Shown in pieces: positions 23,378 through 30,892 of a stretch of 44,040 nt of DNA. Both the position numbers and the translations under genes were made by a program. The stretch is from an uncultured Eubacteriales bacterium. GTDB taxonomy: Bacteria; Bacillota; Clostridia; Oscillospirales; Oscillospiraceae. Every line of letters starts with the position of its first letter. The first letter of the stretch is position 1. The DNA is taken from the NCBI GenBank assembly GCA_900540635.1, contig UQGU01000019.1, positions 1 to 44,040 on the forward strand, in the 5' to 3' direction. The notes under the pieces were generated by a model that did no database searches, was not told the origin of the DNA, and worked only from the letters and a program-made list of their open reading frames with translations.

Positions 23378-24136
23378 ATGTACCGTGTTGTTCTGATTGA
23401 TGATGAGGCTGTCATTCTGGAGGGCCTGAAACGGGTCGTCAAGTGGGAGAATTACGACTGCCAGGTGGTGGGCACGGCCTTTGACGCCAAGTCCGGCAAC
23501 GACCTGATCCGGCAGGAAAAGCCGGATATCCTCTTTACGGACATCCGGATGCCCGGGCAGAGCGGCCTGACCATGCTGGCGGGGCTGCGCAGTGAGTTCC
23601 CGGATATGCAGGTGACGGTGATGACGGGCTACCGGGACTTTTCCTATGCCCAGGAGGCCATCCGCCTGGGTGTCACCCGGTTTCTGCTGAAGCCCACCAA
23701 AATGGCGGAGATCAATGAGGCCCTGGAAGCCATGACCGCCAAATTAAAGGAGCCCTCTGCAAAGCCCCAGGAGGAGCCGCCCGAGGAGGAGGAAAAGCAC
23801 CAGGGCGCAGGCAGCTTCCTGGTGGATTCCGCCGTGAGCTATATGCGTGAGCACTACCAGGAGAAGCTGACGCTGCAGGAGGTGGCGGACCGGTGCTATG
23901 TGTCCCAGTGGCACCTGAGCAAGCTTCTGAACAAGTACATGGAGATGAGCTTCTACGATATTCTCAATTCCATCCGCATTGAGAATGCAAAGCGCCTTCT
24001 GGAAAACCCCGGCCTGAAAATCGGCCAGATCGGCGAAATGGTGGGCTATGCCGATGCCGCCCATTTTACCAGAACCTTCAAAAAGCTGGAGGGCATCAAC
24101 GCCAACGAGTACCGGAACCGGATGCGGAATTCCTGA
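23378..24136 (+). CDS. YesN-family response regulator with AraC-type DNA-binding domain
   Basis: 252-residue regulator. Receiver domain residues 1-120: acidic pair Asp8-Asp9, phospho-acceptor Asp55 in FTDIRMPG and conserved Lys in FLLKPTK. A Glu/Pro-rich linker (about 125-145) leads to two helix-turn-helix motifs (LTLQEVADRCYVSQWHLSKLLNKY; GEMVGYADAAHFTRTFKKLEG). ATG 23378 is chosen over an ATG at 23363 because GAGGAG lies 7 bases ahead. It probably activates sugar-uptake or GH94 genes when phosphorylated by the YesM partner. Confidence 0.95.
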   Translation: MYRVVLIDDEAVILEGLKRVVKWENYDCQVVGTAFDAKSGNDLIRQEKPDILFTDIRMPGQSGLTMLAGLRSEFPDMQVTVMTGYRDFSYAQEAIRLGVTRFLLKPTKMAEINEALEAMTAKLKEPSAKPQEEPPEEEEKHQGAGSFLVDSAVSYMREHYQEKLTLQEVADRCYVSQWHLSKLLNKYMEMSFYDILNSIRIENAKRLLENPGLKIGQIGEMVGYADAAHFTRTFKKLEGINANEYRNRMRNS

Positions 24137-24144
24137 CCTTTTAG

Positions 24145-24203
24145 AAAATGCCCCCCGGGAAAGCCAACCTCTTTGCGAGGCAGACCTGCCCGGGGGCATT
24201 TTT
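24145..24203. terminator. Bidirectional terminator between convergent operons
   Basis: AAAATGCCCCC pairs with GGGGGCATTTT, with CCTC/GAGG in the loop region. T-runs follow on both strands, so it can end the YesN operon (plus) and the DUF3791 operon (minus). Confidence 0.85.
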
Positions 24204-24230
24204 GGGCGTGGAAAGCTCTCTTCCTACGGG

Positions 24231-24446
24231 TCACCCCGGTACTTCCGCTTTCCGCGCCTTCAGATACAGATCAATGTCATGGTTGATATATTGATACCCG
24301 GTCGTGTGCAGCACGTCATAAAATTCACGGATATAGTCAAAAACACCATATTTTTCAAACAGTTCCACGGCCTGTTTTCCGGTTAGACTCCGATGCACTT
24401 TATAGCTTTCCAAACAGAAAATTGCAAATTTCGTCTCTTGACTCAT
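24231..24446 (-). CDS. DUF3791-domain protein (71 aa)
   Basis: Small soluble protein matching the DUF3791 pattern: FCLESYKVHRSLTGKQAVELFEKYGVFDYIREFYDVLHTTGYQYINHDIDLYL. ATG 24446 has AGGAGA about 7 bases upstream and lies 10 bases after the preceding ORF's stop. The domain commonly occurs in short operons with DUF3990, an ADP-ribosyltransferase-like protein, in toxin-antitoxin-like arrangements. DUF3990 is not found here. Function is unproven. Confidence 0.8.
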   Translation of the reverse strand: MSQETKFAIFCLESYKVHRSLTGKQAVELFEKYGVFDYIREFYDVLHTTGYQYINHDIDLYLKARKAEVPG

Positions 24447-24456
24447 GGCTTTTCTC

Positions 24457-24693
24457 CTAAACGTCAGGATAGGTCAATTCTTTCCCGGACAGCTCTTGAA
24501 CGAAGAGTGCATACAGCATAGGGGTGCTGTATTGCCATAGTTTTGTTTCCTCCTGCTCCAGGGCAGCGTAGAGCTTGGAACGATACAGCAGCTGAATGGC
24601 ATCGGATTCTGTTATGCCTTGTGCCGCGGTGATTTCACCAATGAGGTCGGCACTGACGATGGGGAGCAATGCGGCAAACTGTTCCTGACTCAT
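24457..24693 (-). CDS. Small protein of the DUF3791/DUF3990 cassette (78 aa)
   Basis: 78-residue soluble, helical protein. ATG 24693 has AAGGAGG 9 bases upstream; the open frame extends upstream without a better start. The mid-region ITESDAIQLLYRSKLYAALEQEETKLWQYS and the end LYALFVQELSGKELTYPDV resemble the first gene of the three-gene DUF3990/DUF3791 cassettes in Clostridia. Here it runs straight into the DUF3791 gene. Function unknown; a DNA-binding or antitoxin-like role is only a guess. Confidence 0.75.
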   Translation of the reverse strand: MSQEQFAALLPIVSADLIGEITAAQGITESDAIQLLYRSKLYAALEQEETKLWQYSTPMLYALFVQELSGKELTYPDV

Positions 24694-24746
24694 ATCATCG
24701 TACCTCCTTGTAAGACGCAAAATGGCAAAAAGAGCGTGCTATAGAG

Positions 24747-24775
24747 AGTATAGCATAGAAAAAAATTACATTCAA
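24747..24775 (-). promoter_or_regulatory. Promoter of the DUF3791 cassette
   Basis: Minus-strand TTGAAT (24775-24770), 17-base spacer, TATACT (24752-24747), about 55 bases before the first ATG. Confidence 0.7.
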
Positions 24776-24832
24776 GAGCATTGTGTTTGCTTGTGATCTA
24801 CGACCGGTCAGCAAAAAGCAATGCTGGGAAGC

Positions 24833-24888
24833 AAAAGAAAAAGCAGCCTGCCCCTGCAAACCGGCGTGCGCCGGTCTGCAAGGACAGG
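24833..24888 (-). terminator. Terminator of the BlaI-BlaR1 operon
   Basis: As minus-strand RNA, 19 bases (24888-24870) pair with 24865-24847, three pairs being G-U, around a 4-base loop. CTGCTTTTTCTTTTG follows. Confidence 0.85.
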
Positions 24889-24895
24889 TTCTTTG

Positions 24896-27604
24896 TTATG
24901 ACAGAAACAGATTGTAGTCGTTTTCCTTCATATCCGCCACGGTCTGCTGAATCTCGCTTTCCGGGGTGTCCAGGAAGGTGTAGCGGACAACATATGCACC
25001 CCAGCCAAAGCCCTCCCGCTCAATTTCCGTGATGTTTCCCTGCTTGTCGAACCGATAGGTGCAGCGGGTGAGAGGGTTGTCCTCAGAGGCCTGGGAGCTG
25101 CTGTAGAGGAAGGTGATCTCATTGTCAGAGATGACACTCTGTCCCTCGGGGAAATAGAAGCTGTCGTAAGGGCCGGGGTAGTAGGAATAGTTGTACCAGC
25201 CGTCCCACAGCCGGTCATCACCGGATTCCACAAAGCAATGGCTGTAGGTGCCCTCGTTGTAGATGGCAACGGCCAGATCGCCTCCATATTGCAAGATTTC
25301 CTCGCTCTGTACCAGTTCCCCGTGCTCCGGGTAGCCCTCTGTTTTCTTTACATGGTAGCTGGCGGTTTTCAGCTTGGCAATCACCGCATCCACCCGGGCC
25401 ATGGCCTCCTCGGCGCCCGCTCCATGGATGCCCCCGGTGGGGCCAATGGCAAATTGGGCATACTGGATGATGCTCTCGCTGCCGCTGTAGAAGCGGGTGC
25501 CCAGCCGGTAGACACCGGAGTCCAGGGCACCGTAGGTGCTGCTCCAGTCGAGTGAAAATATCTGGCTCATACTGCTCAGAGGCTGCAGAACGGTGCCGAA
25601 GGGATAGGTGTTGTCCCCCTGGAGCCGCTGCCAGCCGTCGGAAGTCTTCTTTTCCAGCCAGTAGCGGTCGTCCATGGTGTAGCTGCCCCTGCCGACACCC
25701 TGCCAGGAAACCATGATCTCGCCCCCTGTGGGCAGCAGAAGGTCGTCGTCTACCCGCAGGAAAATGTTCCAGGGGGAATCCGCACCGGTGGAGAAGGAGT
25801 CGGCATAGTCCAGGGAGGCGCAGTCTGCAATGTAGTTCACGCATACGCCGTAGTCCTGGGATAGGACTTCCAGGTAGTCATGGGAGAGCACGGTGCCGCT
25901 GCCGTCCTGCACCAGCCGGTCCACCCGGGTGAGATTGCCGGTTTCGTCAAAACGGTAGGTGTCCGTGCCCTGGTAGGTTGTGCCGGACGCGTCCGCCCAG
26001 GCGGAGCGGAACCGGATCTGCTGGGCATCGATGCAGGATTCCCCCTCCGGGAACAGGATCTTCCGGTTCTCGTCGGGCAGAAAATCATTCAGCATATCCT
26101 TCATGCGGTCGGCGAAATTGTAGTCCGTCTGCATGCTGGAAGCCAGGTATTCTCCGGCGTAGTAGTCCAGCCGGTACCGCTGGCCGTCCTTGGTGATCCT
26201 GGCTGTGGGGGAGACATCGTCATTGAAGGCGTTCTTTTCTCCACGGAGAAGGGAGATGGCGCGTTTGCTGTTCAGCGCGTTTATGGTGTTGGTGCATCGG
26301 GTCAGGGCTTCCTCCTGGGCACTGGGCAGGGCTTCCCGATAGATGCGGAAGGGAACGCAGAAGCTGCCGGATAGGCCTTCACCGGAAATATTCATGGCAA
26401 TCAGGTAATCTCCGGCAGAGAGTGCTCCGTATGTGAGCGACCAGTCCAAATCCCTATAGGTGCTCTGGGTGGTATCCTGTCCCAAAGAGAAGCCGTAGTT
26501 CGTTTCCGGATAAAGCTCCGCATTGCCGGCGAGAACAGGAACGATCTCCCAGCTGCTTCCGTTCCAGCGCTCCAGATGGGAACCGGAAACCTTTATGGTA
26601 TCGCGGGTGCGGCAGAATTCCGGCGCAATTTTCAAAATCAGCTTGCCGCCGGTGACGGTCAGATCTTCCACGGAGAGGGTGATGCCCCAGTCTGGATTTT
26701 CGGGATATTGGGGCTGCGCGGCGGGGGAAAAGTCCGCCGGGTCTTCCTTGCTGCTCTGCACCAGGGCGGCCTCCGGGTCTTCCTGCTTTTCCACCGGGTT
26801 TGTCCCCAGGCACACGGCCACAAGGGCGATGGCCAGCACGCCCAAAAGACTGATCCAGAAGGCGGGCTTCTTATAGCTCAGCACGGATTTGATCCGGTAT
26901 TTTACGCTGACCTCGCCGAAGGCCACAGGGCAGGCGGCGTAGTGGACCTTGTGGGTGCTGCAATCTAGCAGGGCGGCGGAGTAGGCCTTCCGCTCCGGCA
27001 GATCCATGAACTGCACCACCCGCTGGTCGCAGGCCATCTCAATGTCCTTGCACAGCAGGATGTAGCTGACCCACACCAGGGGATTGAACCAGTGGAGCAC
27101 CAGGGCCAGAAAGCCAATGAGCTTGATCCAGTGATCCCCCTTGTCCAGATGGGTGCGCTCGTGGGCCAGGATCTGCTGCCGGGTGTTGTCGCTGACCCCG
27201 GCGGGGATGTAGATTTTCGGCTTCAGAAACCCCAGCACAAAGGCCGTTTCCAGCCCCTCGCACTCCCAGCCGCCCCGGATCTTCCGGGCATCCTTCACCT
27301 GGCGGCGCAGATGGGCATAGGAGATGAGGCTTGCACACAGCAGCGAAACCGCCACAATGCACCACAGGGGCACGAGGTAGGTTTGCAGTGTTTCCGACTG
27401 GGGCAGGCGAATGGTTGGGGGCTGTAAGCTGAACCTGCTTTGCAGGGGGACGGGCAGCAGCAGCCGGAGCCCTGCCACCATCCAAAGGATGCAGATGAAT
27501 TTCTTGGGGGTTTTCCGCAGCACCAGCCGCAATACCAGCACCGCCAGAATCACGATGCTGCCGCTGACGCTGGCGGTGAGCAGATTGGAAAAGAGGGATT
27601 GCAT
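24896..27604 (-). CDS. BlaR1/MecR1-type M56 sensor peptidase with long Ig-like sensor region
   Basis: 902-residue membrane zinc peptidase. Several N-terminal helices surround the cytoplasmic metallopeptidase loop with HERTH (148-152) in QQILAHERTHLDKGDHW. A last membrane helix lies at about 253-273. The remaining ~620 residues are extracellular and carry no penicillin-binding transpeptidase motifs that I can see. Instead there are two copies of an Ig-like domain with the shared pattern RY/RW-LE..-W-YG.L..G.Y (about 310-420 and 620-760). ATG 27604 has AGGAGG close upstream. The likely action is to inactivate BlaI on envelope stress; the ligand is unknown. Confidence 0.88.
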   Translation of the reverse strand: MQSLFSNLLTASVSGSIVILAVLVLRLVLRKTPKKFICILWMVAGLRLLLPVPLQSRFSLQPPTIRLPQSETLQTYLVPLWCIVAVSLLCASLISYAHLRRQVKDARKIRGGWECEGLETAFVLGFLKPKIYIPAGVSDNTRQQILAHERTHLDKGDHWIKLIGFLALVLHWFNPLVWVSYILLCKDIEMACDQRVVQFMDLPERKAYSAALLDCSTHKVHYAACPVAFGEVSVKYRIKSVLSYKKPAFWISLLGVLAIALVAVCLGTNPVEKQEDPEAALVQSSKEDPADFSPAAQPQYPENPDWGITLSVEDLTVTGGKLILKIAPEFCRTRDTIKVSGSHLERWNGSSWEIVPVLAGNAELYPETNYGFSLGQDTTQSTYRDLDWSLTYGALSAGDYLIAMNISGEGLSGSFCVPFRIYREALPSAQEEALTRCTNTINALNSKRAISLLRGEKNAFNDDVSPTARITKDGQRYRLDYYAGEYLASSMQTDYNFADRMKDMLNDFLPDENRKILFPEGESCIDAQQIRFRSAWADASGTTYQGTDTYRFDETGNLTRVDRLVQDGSGTVLSHDYLEVLSQDYGVCVNYIADCASLDYADSFSTGADSPWNIFLRVDDDLLLPTGGEIMVSWQGVGRGSYTMDDRYWLEKKTSDGWQRLQGDNTYPFGTVLQPLSSMSQIFSLDWSSTYGALDSGVYRLGTRFYSGSESIIQYAQFAIGPTGGIHGAGAEEAMARVDAVIAKLKTASYHVKKTEGYPEHGELVQSEEILQYGGDLAVAIYNEGTYSHCFVESGDDRLWDGWYNYSYYPGPYDSFYFPEGQSVISDNEITFLYSSSQASEDNPLTRCTYRFDKQGNITEIEREGFGWGAYVVRYTFLDTPESEIQQTVADMKENDYNLFLS

Positions 27605-27607
27605 GGG

Positions 27608-27970
27608 TCATTCCTCCTTATAGTTGTCGATCATCTCCCGCAGCTGGTCCACCTCATTTTTGGACAGCCGTTTGCTGTGGGAAAAGGCGGCGATAAAGGC
27701 AGGCATAGAGCCCTCGAAGGTCTCGTCCACCATTTCCGTCAGCCGGGAGCGCTGAACCTCCTGCTTGGTCACGAGACTGGTGACGGTGGCGTTCTCATTC
27801 TTCAGCACCCCCCGGTCAGCCAGACGGCGGATCACGGTATAGGTGGTTGCCTTGGACCAGCCCAGCTTTTCCTTGCACAGGGCGGTCAGCTGCGTGGAAT
27901 TGATGGGCTCATGCTCCCAGAGCAGCAGGCAGAAGCGGTATTCGCTTTCAAAAATTTTGGGGGTATCCAT
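27608..27970 (-). CDS. BlaI/MecI/CopY-family repressor
   Basis: 120-residue winged-helix repressor. ATG 27970 (MDTPKIFESEYRF) has AAGGAGAAG upstream; the longer open frame overlaps the preceding gene and is rejected. Typical BlaI features: LLWEHEPINSTQLTALCKEKLGWSKATTYTVIRRLADRGVL (helix-turn-helix and recognition helix) and the dimerisation/cleavage region with FIAAFSHSKRLSKNEVDQLREMI. It is followed after 3 bases by the BlaR1-like gene. The palindromes at the operon promoter are its probable targets. Confidence 0.94.
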   Translation of the reverse strand: MDTPKIFESEYRFCLLLWEHEPINSTQLTALCKEKLGWSKATTYTVIRRLADRGVLKNENATVTSLVTKQEVQRSRLTEMVDETFEGSMPAFIAAFSHSKRLSKNEVDQLREMIDNYKEE

Positions 27971-27983
27971 AAGGTGCTTCTCC

Positions 27984-28877
27984 TTAGCGAAAAGTGGTGC
28001 CGTCTGTGCCGTCGATGGTGATGTTTCCGCAGTCAGAGGTTCGGATGACAGCGCCGGGGCCGTATTCATCCCCCAGGTTCCGGAAGGTGTTGCCGTCCAC
28101 CCGGACGTTCTGGCAAGTGTAGAAGTTTACACCACCGTAGCTGCAATCGTGAATCAGGTTGTTGATCACCTGCAAACCCAGGCTGTTTTCGCCCCACACG
28201 CCCCAGGTGCCGCAGCCGTAGAGGTCGCAGTCCTCCACAAGACCGCTCTGGCTGCTGCGGAATTGCAGCACGCCGCCGGCGCAGTAGCCGGGCTCCTGGG
28301 TGTGGCCCAGGGTGATGTGGGTGACGTAAATATTGGAGCAGTTCTCAAAGGTCAGCACGTAGGCGTACCTGGGGACGGCGGAGAGAACCCTGTCCGTTGC
28401 CGCATCCCCGGAGCCCCGGACAGTCAGGTTGGAAACGTTCTGGACAACCAGCGTGGGGCCGTCAAATTCCTCGTACCAGTAGTAGTTCTCTCCATCGGCC
28501 TGACCGTAACCGGTGGCGGTGCTGAAATCGATAAGTTCTGCGTCTACAATGATCTCCGTGTTGGAGGCGATGGCCGCCAGAAATTCATCGGCAGTGCTCA
28601 CATGGACGGCGTTCTGGCTGCCGGTAATCACCGGCTCGGCCACACCGGGCTGGGGGGCTTCATACTGGCTGTACTGGGGGACGGGCACAGCGTCAACCGT
28701 GGTTGTAGGTTGGGTCTCCTGTTGGGCCTCCGGGACGGTTGTTTCCGGGGCGGCGGTTTCCGTGGGGAAGGTGGTCTGCGCAGCGGTGGTTTCCGGTGCG
28801 CTCTGGGCTGCACCGCAGCCGGAAAGCGCGGCTGCCAGCAACGACAGGGTCAGAATAGCGGCACAAAAACGTTTCAT
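27984..28877 (-). CDS. Right-handed beta-helix lipoprotein, first gene of a BlaI-BlaR1 operon
   Basis: 297-residue lipoprotein. Lipobox LSGC (Cys21) is followed by a Thr/Pro/Glu-rich wall-spanning linker (about 25-75). The rest is a right-handed beta-helix of about nine coils with N-ladders: VQNVSNLTVRGSG, FENCSNIYVTHITLGH, VINNLIHDCSYGGVNFYTCQNVRVDGNTF. Such folds bind or cleave polysaccharides, but I see no sure catalytic residues. It takes the place that a beta-lactamase gene has in bla operons and would be its most strongly regulated product. ATG 28877 has AAAGGAT upstream. Confidence 0.85.
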   Translation of the reverse strand: MKRFCAAILTLSLLAAALSGCGAAQSAPETTAAQTTFPTETAAPETTVPEAQQETQPTTTVDAVPVPQYSQYEAPQPGVAEPVITGSQNAVHVSTADEFLAAIASNTEIIVDAELIDFSTATGYGQADGENYYWYEEFDGPTLVVQNVSNLTVRGSGDAATDRVLSAVPRYAYVLTFENCSNIYVTHITLGHTQEPGYCAGGVLQFRSSQSGLVEDCDLYGCGTWGVWGENSLGLQVINNLIHDCSYGGVNFYTCQNVRVDGNTFRNLGDEYGPGAVIRTSDCGNITIDGTDGTTFR

Positions 28878-28918
28878 GGGGATTCATCCTTTCTTTGTGT
28901 GGTTTTGCAGATATGAGA

Positions 28919-28932
28919 TTTAACGCGTTAAA
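28919..28932 (-). promoter_or_regulatory. Candidate BlaI operator 2
   Basis: TTTAACGCGTTAAA is a perfect 14-bp palindrome 28 bases from operator 1, just downstream of the expected transcription start. Confidence 0.65.
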
Positions 28933-28944
28933 CCTGATACTTGC

Positions 28945-28973
28945 AGTTTAACGCATTAAACCTCACTTGTCAA
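28945..28973 (-). promoter_or_regulatory. Promoter of the beta-helix-blaI-blaR1 operon
   Basis: Minus-strand TTGACA (28973-28968), 17-base spacer, TAAACT (28950-28945). The spacer and -10 are covered by an operator-like palindrome. Confidence 0.75.
28947..28960 (-). promoter_or_regulatory. Candidate BlaI operator 1
   Basis: TTTAACGCATTAAA, a 14-bp palindrome with one mismatched pair, lies between -35 and -10, so bound repressor would block polymerase. Confidence 0.65.
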
Positions 28974-29007
28974 GAGGTTAAGGAGAATTTAAGAATTCGA
29001 AAAAAAT

Positions 29008-29120
29008 CCCCGCCGGTCTGATATGCTCCCTTCGTGATGGACAGTGTTTTTATTTCACTGTCTCTCATAAAGGGAGCATATCACTCACGAACGGGGGCAA
29101 AGAGATATGTATTACCCCCG
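29008..29120. repeat. Nested hairpin block in a 390-bp gap
   Basis: GATATGCTCCCTT (29020-29032) pairs perfectly with 29070-29082; inside, GACAGTG (29040-29046) pairs with 29056-29062. CCCCG/CGGGG lies outside these, and CGGGGG/CCCCCG (29092-29120) follows. No ORF is convincing. It may be a structured RNA or an extragenic repeat. The gap otherwise holds the operon promoter and operators on one side and a terminator on the other. Confidence 0.65.
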
Positions 29121-29201
29121 AAAAAGAAACCGGGGGAACCGCTTGCCGGGGTACTGGCAGCGCCACGGACGGCATATCACATGAAGTGCTAAAATGCAAG
29201 C

Positions 29202-29248
29202 AAAAACCAGGGCATACCGCGCTTTTGCTGCAGCGGTATGCCCTGGTT
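29202..29248 (-). terminator. Terminator of the acyltransferase-PAP2 operon
   Basis: AACCAGGGCATACCGC pairs exactly with 29233-29248 (16 bp, 12-base loop). On the minus strand TTTTTG follows. Confidence 0.85.
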
Positions 29249-29267
29249 AAAAAATACAATAAGGATA

Positions 29268-29954
29268 TTACACGGTTTCCGGCTTCCCGCTGAACTTGGC
29301 CTTCCAGTATTTCCCAAAGACAAGAATTTCCGCCAGCAGTCCCAGGGGCAGCGCACAGGCCACATCGATGGCGGAGTGCTGCTTGACGAACATGGTTGCG
29401 GCGCTGATGAGGAAGACATTGAAGACCACAAAGGCCTTCCACAGCTTTCCCGCCTGCTTTTCCTTCAGCCAGCAGGAACCGATGCCCAGAGAGTAGGCCA
29501 CATGCAGAGAGGGGCAGACCCCGGTGGGGGTGTCCATCCTGTAGATGAAGGCCGCCAGGTGGGTGAAGAAATTGTCCCGGGCGAATTCCGTGGGCCGCAG
29601 GTCCTGGATGCTGGGGTAGACGATGTAAACCGCCATGGCCACCACCTGGGTGATGATGATGTATTTTTGCAGATTTTTGAAGTTCTCAATGTCATACAGG
29701 AGAAAATACCCCAGGGAGATGACGATCAGCACATACCAGAAGCAATAGGGGATAAAGAAGAACTCGTTGAAAGGGATCAGGTCGTCCAGTCGGCTGTGCA
29801 TCACATGGCAGGCGTCGTAGGGGATGAAATTCTCCGTCAGGAAATAGAAGAGGAAATACACCAGCCATCCGGCCAGCAGCTTGAGGTGGGAAAACTCCGG
29901 GTCGTTCAGCTTGGAAAAGCGGAACTTCCGGTAATCAACAACAGGTTGTTTCAT
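29268..29954 (-). CDS. PAP2-family membrane phosphatase/phosphotransferase
   Basis: 228-residue membrane protein with about six helices. The PAP2-type catalytic motifs are PTGVCPSLHVAYSLG and KQHSAIDVACALPLG (His and Asp of the third motif), as in the inositol-phosphotransferase-like branch of PAP2 enzymes. ATG 29954 overlaps the TGA of the acyltransferase by four bases. An open frame extends upstream through that gene but is out of phase with it. It probably acts on a lipid phosphate head group made or used by the acyltransferase. Substrate unknown. Confidence 0.88.
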   Translation of the reverse strand: MKQPVVDYRKFRFSKLNDPEFSHLKLLAGWLVYFLFYFLTENFIPYDACHVMHSRLDDLIPFNEFFFIPYCFWYVLIVISLGYFLLYDIENFKNLQKYIIITQVVAMAVYIVYPSIQDLRPTEFARDNFFTHLAAFIYRMDTPTGVCPSLHVAYSLGIGSCWLKEKQAGKLWKAFVVFNVFLISAATMFVKQHSAIDVACALPLGLLAEILVFGKYWKAKFSGKPETV

Positions 29955-30709
29955 AGGATCGCCTCTGTAGAATGATTGGTTTTGTAGTCCTTCTTGGGGA
30001 TATTGGGGTAGGGCACCACGATGTGCTCCGGCAGGCTCTCCGCCTGGGCGGTGATGCTGTCCATCAGGGCCTGACAGATCCGGCGGCGCTCCTCGGCAAT
30101 GGGGGCCGTGGGGTCGAATTGGATGGGCTTGCAGAAATAGACCTTGTGAAGCCTGGGCGCTAAGTACATGGGCACAAAGTTCAGGGCCTTGCCTGTGCGC
30201 TTGTAGTACAGCTTGGCCACATCCACAAAGTTCTCCTGAAACGCGCAGAGGATCTGGTTGTAGCCCTTTTTGCACTCGGGGAAGATGATGATATGGTTGC
30301 CCGCCTGGAGGCTTTTCACCGTGTTCCGGAAGGTATTGATGACCCGGGTGTCGTGGTACACGGCGATGGTGTCGCCGCAGCGCATGACGCAGGAGGCAAA
30401 GGGGGCGATGATGTAGCTCAGCAGCCGGAACAGGGGCTTGAGGGCCTTGGGCTTTTCGTCCCAGAAGTCGTGATAGGCGTAGTCCGGGACCTCCTTGGCG
30501 GACATCATCTGCCCGGCGCACCAGATGGCCCGCTTTCCCGGGAAATAGAGCTCCGCCAGAATGGGCCCGTTGGCCTGAGAATGGTTGCCTACCACAATGG
30601 AGGGCTCTTCGGGAAGGTTTTCGGCGCCCTCCACAGTGGTCTTTGGATAGAAGATCCAAACGAGCTTCCAGCAGACCCAGTAAAATGCTTTTTCCAACCG
30701 TTTTTTCAA
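29951..30709 (-). CDS. PlsC-like lysophospholipid acyltransferase, divergent active site
   Basis: 252-residue membrane-associated acyltransferase-fold protein with an N-terminal hydrophobic segment (YWVCWKLVWIFY). Start is TTG 30709 with GGAGG 7 bases ahead. The PlsC blocks are present but altered: VVGNHSQANGPI where the family has NHxxxxD (Gly at the Asp position), and IIIFPECKKGYN where FPEGTRS is usual. The protein may use another substrate or be weakly active. It overlaps a PAP2 gene, so the pair likely remodels a membrane or polyprenyl lipid. Confidence 0.82.
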   Translation of the reverse strand: MKKRLEKAFYWVCWKLVWIFYPKTTVEGAENLPEEPSIVVGNHSQANGPILAELYFPGKRAIWCAGQMMSAKEVPDYAYHDFWDEKPKALKPLFRLLSYIIAPFASCVMRCGDTIAVYHDTRVINTFRNTVKSLQAGNHIIIFPECKKGYNQILCAFQENFVDVAKLYYKRTGKALNFVPMYLAPRLHKVYFCKPIQFDPTAPIAEERRRICQALMDSITAQAESLPEHIVVPYPNIPKKDYKTNHSTEAIL

Positions 30710-30776
30710 GGCCGTACCTCCGCACAGTATATTTTTTACGAGAATTGTACCGGGGAAAGCTAAACTGCACCTAAAC

Positions 30777-30804
30777 TTGAAAAACTTCGGAAAAGAGATA
30801 TACT
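30777..30804 (+). promoter_or_regulatory. Promoter of the OmpR/VanS-type operon
   Basis: TTGAAA (30777-30782), 16-base spacer, TATACT (30799-30804), giving a leader of about 80 bases. Confidence 0.7.
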
Positions 30805-30892
30805 GTTTTCAGTTTCGTTTCGGTTTAGGATGATACCATATGCTTAGCAAAAAAGCAAGGGAAAACCAAGGAAAATCCAGGGGGGAAATGTT

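Noticed and set aside
29268..30770. 500-codon open frame spanning both the PAP2 and acyltransferase genes
   Set aside because: Only the last 228 codons match PAP2; the first part is an out-of-phase reading of the acyltransferase gene, and a good start exists at 29954.
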